Part shown: piece by piece, positions 6,631 to 15,300 of the stretch
Numbering within the stretch: the first letter of the stretch is position 1
Layout of the letters: each line of letters begins with the position of its first letter
Origin: an uncultured Clostridia bacterium
GTDB lineage: Bacteria > Bacillota > Clostridia > Oscillospirales > Oscillospiraceae
NCBI GenBank assembly: GCA_947170435.1
Contig: CAMVTO010000011.1
Span: 17,015-81,014, forward strand
Direction: 5' to 3'
Length of the DNA stretch: 64,000 bases
Notes under the pieces: generated by a model
What the model was told of the DNA's origin: nothing
Seen by the model: only the letters and a program-made list of their open reading frames with translations
Database searches by the model: none
Made by a program: the position numbers and the translations under genes

Positions 6631-7781
6631 TATCCTTTCACCGTCTCCGCGAAACCCTTCGCAAACAGCCGTGCCGCCACAAGCGCCTCCTCCAGTGAGT
6701 TGCCCGCCGTGCCCACCTCGATGAGCAGCGAGCCGGTCGTCACCTGCTGGTTGTAACGGGAGTTGCGCACGATGATGGGGCGCATCAGCGTGGGATAGTC
6801 GGCGAGCAGCGTCTCCTGCACCGCGCAGGCAAGGCGCAGATTGTCGCGCCAGTTATCGTGACTCAAGCCGCCGCCGTTGGAGCCGATGACAAATTCCAGC
6901 TGCGCCGCGTTGGGCTCCTCGGCGCACAGCAGCTTGTACTGGTTACCCGCCGCGTCCGCCACCGCATCGCGGTGCACATCAAAGATATACATGATGGACG
7001 GATGCTCCGCGCGATAGCGCTCCACCGTTTCCAGCGAACGGTTATACGCGCCGGAGTAGCTGGGGTAATCATGGAGCGTGCGGTCGTGCAGCACGCCGAT
7101 CCCCGCATCCTCCAGCACCCGCGCAATCTCGTCGCCGACGCGCACCACGTTCATGGTCTCGTCCAGTGTGCGGTGATCGTCGGAGGCCTCGTACTCCTCT
7201 CCCGTCGGCATGGTGTAGGCTTCGCAGCCATGGGTGTGGACGATCAGCACCTGCGGCGCGTCGTCCGCCAGCACCGCGGAAAAGCCGCCCTCCAGATCGC
7301 TCTGCGTCAGAGAAGCGGCGGAGGTGTTGTGGACGTACACGCGGCCCGTTGTCAGAAAGCCCGACGGATCGGTGGGCCGCAGTGTGGTGGCGGGCACACC
7401 ATTGTCCCGTACCGTGATCTCCGGCAGCAGCGTGTTTGTTGCGTTTTCCACATCAGATTTTGCGGTGTCCGCCTCCGCTGCGGCAGACTCCTCCGGGTCT
7501 GGGTTCTCGTGCTGGATCGGTGTCGCTTCATCATTGACGCCAAGCAGCAACGGGAGACTCCGCAGCGCCGCCGACGCACCCAGCGACAGGGAAGGAGCCG
7601 TTGAGAACACACCTCGCTCAAAGCGCACAATCGCTATTGGCAGCGTGCCGCCGCCGAATGTGCGCGCCGCCTCATTCAGGCTGTCCGCCGGCGCGGCGGC
7701 TGCCACCGCCCACAGCGTCGTGAGGGAAAGCGCAAGGGATATGCCGCCGCGCACCGCGCGAGGCCAAAACCGTCTTTTCAT
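6630..7781 (-). CDS. spoIIP: Stage II sporulation protein P
   Basis: Membrane-anchored peptidoglycan amidase/endopeptidase that works with SpoIID and SpoIIM in the mother cell to thin septal wall during engulfment. It has 383 residues, with an N-terminal signal anchor (residues 9-33) and a Pro/Glu/Ala-rich linker. The catalytic domain includes VLIVHTHGCEAYTMP, the metal-ligand region TMNVVRVGDEIARVLEDAGI, FDVHRDAVAD, KLLCAEEPNAAQLEFVIG and the C-terminal LLIEVGTAGNSLEEAL. The start was set at the ATG 6 bases after GGAGGT; a sigma-E-like promoter lies upstream. Its usual partner gpr is not adjacent. It marks the organism as spore-forming. Confidence 0.92.
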   Translation of the reverse strand: MKRRFWPRAVRGGISLALSLTTLWAVAAAAPADSLNEAARTFGGGTLPIAIVRFERGVFSTAPSLSLGASAALRSLPLLLGVNDEATPIQHENPDPEESAAAEADTAKSDVENATNTLLPEITVRDNGVPATTLRPTDPSGFLTTGRVYVHNTSAASLTQSDLEGGFSAVLADDAPQVLIVHTHGCEAYTMPTGEEYEASDDHRTLDETMNVVRVGDEIARVLEDAGIGVLHDRTLHDYPSYSGAYNRSLETVERYRAEHPSIMYIFDVHRDAVADAAGNQYKLLCAEEPNAAQLEFVIGSNGGGLSHDNWRDNLRLACAVQETLLADYPTLMRPIIVRNSRYNQQVTTGSLLIEVGTAGNSLEEALVAARLFAKGFAETVKG

Positions 7782-7810
7782 AGGCACCTCCGGGATCGGT
7801 TTCTCGGACA

Positions 7811-7839
7811 AACCTATGCGGTTCCACGCTAAAATATGC
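7811..7839 (-). promoter_or_regulatory. Candidate sigma-E promoter of spoIIP
   Basis: On the minus strand GCATATT (7833-7839) matches the sigma-E -35 consensus KMATATT exactly; after 14 bases CATAGGTT (7811-7818) matches CATACAHT at six of eight positions. It lies 30 bases before the chosen start codon, and no sigma-A promoter is visible on this strand. Confidence 0.55.
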
Positions 7840-7843
7840 GCGC

Positions 7844-7872
7844 TTGCAATGCGGCGCGCTTTGTGCTATTAT
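7844..7872 (+). promoter_or_regulatory. Sigma-A promoter of the guanine deaminase gene
   Basis: TTGCAA (7844-7849), 17-bp spacer, TATTAT (7867-7872), 34 bases before the GTG start. It is back to back with the spoIIP promoter. Confidence 0.7.
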
Positions 7873-7905
7873 GATGATGACTTCATATGAAATGGACTGG
7901 TTTTT

Positions 7906-9162
7906 GTGAAAATTTTACAAGGGAATATCGTCTACTCGCCCACGCTCGGCGAGTTGGTCACATTGCGCCGCGGCGCAGTGGTGCTCGATGACAAGGGTCT
8001 GGTCGTCGACGTCCTGTCCGCCGCGCCGCAGCATGCCGACGCGGAGTACATTGACTACGGCGACAAGCTGCTGATGCCGTCCTTCGTGGACATGCATCTC
8101 CACGCGCCGCAGTACCCCTTGCTCGGCATGGGCATGGATCTTCCTCTGATGGAATGGCTCAACACCTACACGTTCAAAACCGAGGCGCGTTTTGCGGACA
8201 ACGATTACGCCCGCCGCACCTACCGCCGCCTCGCCAACGACCTCATCACCGGCGGGACGACGCGGGTGTGTATGTTTTCATCGCTGCACACGGACGCGAC
8301 GCTGATCCTCATGGAGGAGCTGGAGCGCGCAGGTGTCACGGGCTACGTCGGCAAGGTGAACATGGATCGCAACGGCGGCGCGACGCTTCAGGAGACTACC
8401 GAGGAGAGCAAGCGCGAAACGCTGCGCTGGCTGGACGGCTGCAAGCAGTTTACGCATATCAAGCCCATCCTGACGCCGCGCTTCACGCCGTCGTGCACCA
8501 ATGAGCTGATGGCATGGCTCGGCAAGCTGAGCGAGGAGCGCGGGCTTTATGTGCAGTCCCACCTCTCCGAAAACGGCAGTGAAATCGCCTTTGTCAAGGA
8601 GCTGCACCCCGACTGTGACCAGTACTGGGAGACCTACGCCAAATACGGTCTGTGGAAGGATCACACGGTCATGGCGCACTGTGTCCACTCTGACGAGCGG
8701 GAGCGGGAGGCGCTGCTCCGCCACAACATTGTGGTGGCCCACTGCGCAGGCTCCAACATCAACATCTGTTCCGGCGTCGCACCCATCCGCACCATGCTCC
8801 GGGAGGGTGTGTGGGTGACGCTGGGCAGCGACATCGCCGGCGGCGCGATCCTCGCCATGAACCGCGTCATCACAATGAGCATCCGCGCGTCCAAGATCCT
8901 GCACATGCAGACGGACGGCGAGGCGGAATTCCTCACTGTGGACGAAGCGTACTATCTCGGCTCCACCGCCGGTCACCGCTACTTCGGCGCGGACGGCGGC
9001 TTTGCCAAAGGGCGGCCGCTGCACGCCATCGTCGTAGACGACAGTGTGCTGGCCGAGCCCGCGCGGGAGCTGTCGCTCCGGGAACGCTTTGAGCGGAGCA
9101 TCTATCTCATGGACAAGAGCGCCATTCACGCCGTCTGGTCGGACAGCCGTCAGGTGGTCTGA
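7906..9162 (+). CDS. guaD: Guanine deaminase
   Basis: Zinc amidohydrolase converting guanine to xanthine and ammonia in purine salvage; 418 residues, normal for the family. The metal site shows FVDMHLHAPQYPLLGMGMDL, the second-shell His in VQSHLSENGSEI, HCVHSDEREREALL, the guanine-binding VAHCAGSNINICSGVAPIR and the catalytic Asp in TLGSDIAGGAILAM. The start is a GTG with a weak ribosome binding site; no in-frame ATG lies between it and the conserved region. It is a single-gene unit between a sigma-A promoter and a strong terminator. No purine permease or xanthine dehydrogenase gene is nearby. Confidence 0.92.
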   Translation: MKILQGNIVYSPTLGELVTLRRGAVVLDDKGLVVDVLSAAPQHADAEYIDYGDKLLMPSFVDMHLHAPQYPLLGMGMDLPLMEWLNTYTFKTEARFADNDYARRTYRRLANDLITGGTTRVCMFSSLHTDATLILMEELERAGVTGYVGKVNMDRNGGATLQETTEESKRETLRWLDGCKQFTHIKPILTPRFTPSCTNELMAWLGKLSEERGLYVQSHLSENGSEIAFVKELHPDCDQYWETYAKYGLWKDHTVMAHCVHSDEREREALLRHNIVVAHCAGSNINICSGVAPIRTMLREGVWVTLGSDIAGGAILAMNRVITMSIRASKILHMQTDGEAEFLTVDEAYYLGSTAGHRYFGADGGFAKGRPLHAIVVDDSVLAEPARELSLRERFERSIYLMDKSAIHAVWSDSRQVV

Positions 9163-9171
9163 CCCACAACG

Positions 9172-9221
9172 CAAAAACGCTTTGGCAGCAGGCAGCCATT
9201 CGGCTGCCTGCTGCGCTTTTT
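9172..9221 (+). terminator. Terminator of guaD
   Basis: A 13-bp stem (9185-9197 with 9202-9214), loop ATTC, extended outward by AAAACGC/GCGCTTTT and ending in TTTTT. Confidence 0.9.
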
Positions 9222-9318
9222 AGCATGGGTTTCTAATTTTTCCGCCACGCTTGCCGATATAAAATATGAATCATGAGATAGGAAACGTGCCGCGTTATTG
9301 ATTCGGGAGGAATGTCCG

Positions 9319-12300
9319 ATGTGGAAGAAAAAGATTGCTTCGCTGTTTTTGGCCTGCGTAATGCTGCTCTCTGTGCTGCCGGTACCGGTACGGGCAGAGG
9401 ATCCCGCATACGCTTTGATTCCGATTTCCGACGGGGAGTACTGTCTATCCATTGACAAAGATCCCTATTTTATGACCGCCTCGCTTCTCGCTGAGGTCCA
9501 GTCAAGCTGGGATGAGATCGTGGCCGTCCGCATCGGAGCCAATGTCAGATATTTAAGCGAGGCCGGCAGCAATCCGTTTTCGGTGCTTCCCTCTCTTGCC
9601 GCGTTTGAGGTGGAAGACGGCAACGCATACTACACCGCTGTGAACGGCGTGTTGTTCACCCTGTTTAACAGCAGCATTTCGCAGCTGACATATTATCCCC
9701 CCGCAAAGACGACGCCGCTCACGCTTCCTGATACAACATCATATATCAGCGCCGCCGCCTTTGACAACGTCACGCAAGCGGAAATCAACGTCCCCGACGG
9801 TTTGGAGCTTGACACAAGCTCCCCCATAACCATAACCTCCCTCGAAAGCAGCCCGCACGTTACGGTTCATACCATTCCGGCCAGCGACGTAGAGTCCGTC
9901 ACGCTGCAGCTTGACGGCGCATCGTTCAGCGAGCTGCCGACGCTCGACCCCGGTGACACGCTTGCGCTGAGCGCCAGTGTCGAGCCGGCAGACGCGCTGA
10001 GCGACGTGACCTGGGAGAGCAGCAACGAGTCCGTTGCCGCGGTGACCGCAAGCGGCAGTGTCACCGCCATCGGCGAGGGCGAGGCCGTCATCACCGCCAC
10101 CACGGTTGGGCTGAAGGATATGACGCCGCTCTCGGTTTCCTGCACGGTGCAGGTTCGCCCGCAGGTAACGAGCGTCGCCATCACCTCCGAGACCGGGCGC
10201 ACGGCGCTGGTTCCGCAGGAAACGTTGACGCTCTCCGCATCCGCAGCTCCCGAGGGCGCAAATCAAGCTCTGTCCTGGAGTGTATCCGACACGAACGTGC
10301 TCTCGCTGAGCGCCGACACAGGAAGCTCAGTGACCGTGACGGCTCTCTCTGCCGGCAGCGCTTCTGTCACAGCCGTCTCCACCAGATACGGAACGATCCA
10401 GGACACCTACGATATCACGGTTTCCACGCCGGTTGCCGAGATCACGCTGGATACCGATGATTTCACGCTGAATCTGACCAATCCTGTCAGCCAGTCCAGA
10501 CAGTTGACTGCCACGGTAAGCCCGGAGGACGCCACCGATCAGCGCATCTCCTGGTCCAGCAGTGATGCCGCTGTCGCAACCGTCAGCCCGACCGGTCTTG
10601 TCTCCGCAGTCAGCAAGGGATCCGCCACCATCACCGCCGTCAGCGAGGATGGCGGCAAAACCGCGTCCTGTGTCGTCACGGTTCAGGAAGTCGACGTTGC
10701 CGGTCTCACCATCACCCCCTCGACGCTCAACCTTCGCATCGCCCCCTCCCTTCCCACCGCAAGATACGGACAGCTCACCGTTTCCTTCGAGCCGGATTGC
10801 GCCACCCACCAGGATGTGACCTGGTCCAGCCTCAACCCGAACATTGCCACCGTCGACCAGAGCGGCAAGGTCACTGCCGTCAACAACGGAGAGGCTTACA
10901 TCATCGCCATCAGCTCTCACGGCACGGACGGCGATTCTGTCACGGCGCAGTGCAAGGTCACCGTGGAACTGGGCGTCACCTCGATCACGATCCCCGAGGA
11001 ACTGGAGCTTTCGCTGAACAAGGAAGGCGCTGCCAGCCGGGCAGCGCTCTCCGCCACAGTCACTCCCGCAAACTCCACCGATGCTTTCAGCTGGACCAGC
11101 AGCAACGAGAGCGTCGCCACCGTCGATCAGAACGGCGGCGTCACCGCCGTTGGCGAGGGCGTCGCAACCGTCACCGCCACCTGCGGCAGCGTCAAGGCGA
11201 CCTGCACCGTTACGGTCACGGATTATCAGGTCAAGTCTTTCGATACCCCGCCGCGCAGTGTGGAAGTCAAGGTTGGCAAAAGTGACACGCTCTCCGCGAA
11301 ACTCGGGCCGGCGCACGCCATTGACAAGACGATCGTCTGGGCGATCGACGACGCAGCCGTCGCTTCCCTCGGGCAAGCGGAGCTTGCGAGCGACGGCACC
11401 TCGACCGTCGCCGTTCAGGGTCTCAAGGTTGGCACGGCCACCGTTACGGCCAGGTCGCTGGACAATGATTCCGTTGTCGCGACTTGCACCGTCACGGTGC
11501 CGGAGGTCAAGGTCGATTCTCTGGCGCTCAACCGTACAACTCTCAAGCTGTACCGCAACTCGCCGGATGGCAAAGCCGATGACTTTCCTCCGTCCGGCAC
11601 ACTGACGCTCACCGTCTCCCCTGCGGACACCACCAATGACGTGGTCTGGACGAACAGCAACGACGGCGTGGTTGCGCTGGGCAGCGCGCAATACCAAACC
11701 TCCAACAACGTTAAAACCGGCGCCGTAACGCTCACCGCCGTGGATGGCGGCACCTCCGTCATCACCGCCACCGCCGACGGGCAGGCGGTACAGTGTACCG
11801 TGACCGTTGCTGTTTTGGCAGCCAACATCACGCTCAACAAGAGCGAGCTGGACCTGGTAAAGGGCACCAGCGCAGCGCTGATTCCCACCGTACTCCCCGA
11901 GAACGTTGACAATCGTGCCGTTACCTGGACGAGCAGCAACGAAGCTGTGGCAACCGTGGACGCAAGCGGCATGGTAACCGCTGTCGCCACGAGCGGTACA
12001 GCAACCATCACCGCCACCGCCAAGGATGGCAGCGGCGTACAGGCGAGCTGCACCGTCACGGCAAAGCCGGTTCCCGTGAGCGGCATTGTCATCAGCCCTG
12101 CGAGCATCGCGCTGGAAAAGGGCGACGCAGCAAGTCTCACCGCAAGCGTTATGCCCGCCTCAGCAACGAACCGCTCCGTCACCTGGGCAAGCGCGGACAG
12201 CAGCATCGCCGCTGTGGATGAAAGCGGCAATGTGACCGCAGTCAATGGCGGTACGACCACCATCACCGCCACCACTGCCGACGGCAGCTATACCGCGGAT

Positions 12301-15300
12301 TGCGAGGTCACCGTCACCGTCGCGCTGACGGGGCTGGCGCTGAATTACAGCACGCTCACCATTCGGCGGGCGGAGAACTCCGCCAACACTGGCACGCTGA
12401 TTGCCACCGTCGCGCCCGCAGATACCACCGCCGGCAGCATCCTATGGTTTAGCAGCGATCCAAACACCGTTTCCGTGCAGAGCAGCTCCGCCATAGACAA
12501 GACGACAGGCGAGGCCAGTGTCACACTGGAGGGCAAAAAAGCCGGCAGCGCCACCGTCACCGCGTGGCTCGGCAATTTAAGCCGTGCCTGCACCGTCACC
12601 GTTGAGCAGCCGGCCGGCAGCGTCACCCTTGACCGCGACTCGCTTGCGCTCAGTCTGCACAAGACCGGCGCAGCCAGCCAGGATACGCTCGTCGCAGCAG
12701 CGGCACCTTCTGACTGCACCGACAGGCTCGAATGGTCCAGCAACAACGAAAGCGTTGCCACTGTGGATGAAAACGGCGTTGTCACAGCGATATCCGCAGG
12801 CACGGCGATCATCAAAGCCTCCGCCGGCGACGTCAACGATACCTGCGCAGTCACCGTCACGGACTACCAGATCCGCACACTGAGTATGGACAGCGAGCTG
12901 ACCGTGTACCTCAACGGCAACGGGGATTATCCCGCCCAGCAGACGCTGACGCTTTCCATCGAGCCTTTTGATACGGAGGACGTCATCTCCTGGCGCAGCG
13001 GCAACCCCGACGCCGTGACGCTGGGCACGCCCGAATACTCCACCGTCGGAAGCAGTAAAACCGGCACTGTGAAAATCACGGCCGCGGGCGCCGGCAAGGC
13101 CGTCATCACTGCCGTCGCGCCCAACGGAACAGCCGCGCACTGCACCGTCACCGTCATCGTGCTCGCCGAAGCAGTCGCACTGGATCGGAGCGTCGTCACA
13201 CTGGAGCAGGCGGAGCAAACAACGCTGAAGGCAACCGTCTCCCCTGCCGCCGTCAATCGTTCGGCGGTAACGTGGACGAGCAGCGACGAATCCGTTGCGG
13301 TTGTCAACGACGGCGTTGTGACCGCAGTGGCTCGCGGCACGGCAACCATCACCGCGACAGCGGTGGACGGCAGCGGCAAGTATGCCGCGTGCGCCGTCAC
13401 CGTAAATGACATCTCTGTCAAGGACGTGCGCGTCACGCCCAAACGGCTTACGCTGCAGGAGGGCAATACCTCTGACGTGCTGGGCGCGTCCGTCACGCCC
13501 TCGACCGCGGCCAACAAATCCGTCACCTGGAGCAGCAACAGCGACTGCGTCACCGTAGATCCCTCAACCGGCGCTATTACAGCGGTCAGCGTCGGCGAGG
13601 CGGAGATCACCGTGACAACGGCAGATGGCGGACTGACTGACGTCTGCTATGTCACGGTCACCCCCACGCCTGTGGAGACGATTGTGCTCTCGAAAAGCTC
13701 CCTTGACGTGTTTTTCCGCAATGTTGAAGATCGAACGCAGACGCTGACCGCCACCATCGAGCCGGATCACGCCACCAACAAGAACCTCAGCTGGACGAGC
13801 AGCGATGAATCTGTTGCCACGGTGGTCGGCAACAACGGCACTGCCGCGCTCACGCTGCACAAGGCCGGCACCGCGGTCATCACCGCGCGCTCTGTGAGCA
13901 ATCCCGATATCAGTGCCACCTGCTCCGTCACCGTGCGCACCACCAGCGTTGCCGGTGTTTCGCTGAACACCGCGCTGCTGGAGCTGGATCCCGCGGACGA
14001 TGCGCAGCTGACTGCAACCCTGACCTCAGACACAGAGAATGTCGCCCCCGATAACAGCGCTGTTTCCTGGTCCAGCAGTAACACCAGCGTCGCCACGGTT
14101 GACAGCAGCGGCAAGGTGCATGCCGTCGCCGCAGGCACCGCGGTCATCACCGTCCGCACCGCGGATCAGGGGCTTACCGCCACCTGTGTCGTGCGCGTAT
14201 GGCAGAAAGTCACCGGCGTTTCGCTGAATACGACCGCGTTGGATCTGGATATCGGCGATAGTTATACCCTTACCGCCACGGTGAATCCCAGCAACGCCGC
14301 AAACAAAGCTGTCACCTGGGAGAGCGATGCTCCCGCTGTCGCTGCCGTCGACGCTGCGGGCAACGTCGAGGCGCTCTCTGACGGCGTCGCGCACATCAAG
14401 GTCACTACAGAAGATCAGGGTAAATCCGCCACCTGCACGATTACGGTCAGCAGTGTGGCCGTCAGCAGTGTCGCGCTGAACGAAACCTCGCTGACGCTGC
14501 TCGTCAACGATGTCCGCACGCTGAGCGCAAGCATCTCCCCCGACAACGCCACGAACAAAACCCTCGATTGGGAGAGCGATCAGCCCGGTATCGTCAGCGT
14601 TGCAGGCGGTCGCATCACAGCGATTGCCGCCGGAACGGCGACAATCACCGCCAAAGCTGACGGCAAAACCGCCACATGCAGCGTCACGGTTTACGCCGCC
14701 GTAACCGGCGTCAGCATCAGCGGCAGCGGCATTCTCGCACTGAACGTGGGCGACGATGAGACGCTTACCGCAACCGTTGCCCCTGTAAATGAGGCGGATA
14801 GCCACGTCACATGGAGCAGCAGCAATACCAACGTAGTCACCGTCGACGACGGCGGCAAGGTCTCTGCCGTCGCGTCGGGAACCGCGGTCATCACAGCGAC
14901 CTCCGTCGCCAACCCGAGCAAGCAGGCGTTCCGCACAGTCAAGGTCGCGCAGCCGGTCGAAAGTGTCACACTTTCGGCGGACTCGCTCGTCTTTGACCTC
15001 AGCGCCGAGAATCGCAGCTCCGTACTGACCGCTGCCATCTCTCCGAGCAACACCACGGATTCCGTGACGTGGACGGTCGCAGACAGCACCATTGCACAGA
15101 TCAGCGCGCCATCCACAGCGAGTGGCAGCAGCACTGTCACGGTCTATGCCCTCAAGGCGGGTAGCACAACCGTCACCGTCACTTGCGGCAATCAGGCCCA
15201 AACCTGCGATATCACGGTTACAAATCCCGTCACAAAGCCTGTGACCGGCGTGAGCATCGCTGAGCCCGCTTCGGCTATCGAGCTGAATATGGGCGACACC

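Noticed and set aside
9251..9279. Promoter TTGCCG-N17-TGAGAT before the giant surface protein
   Set aside because: The -10 matches only four of six positions and a TATAAAAT string nearby has no -35; neither is strong enough to annotate.
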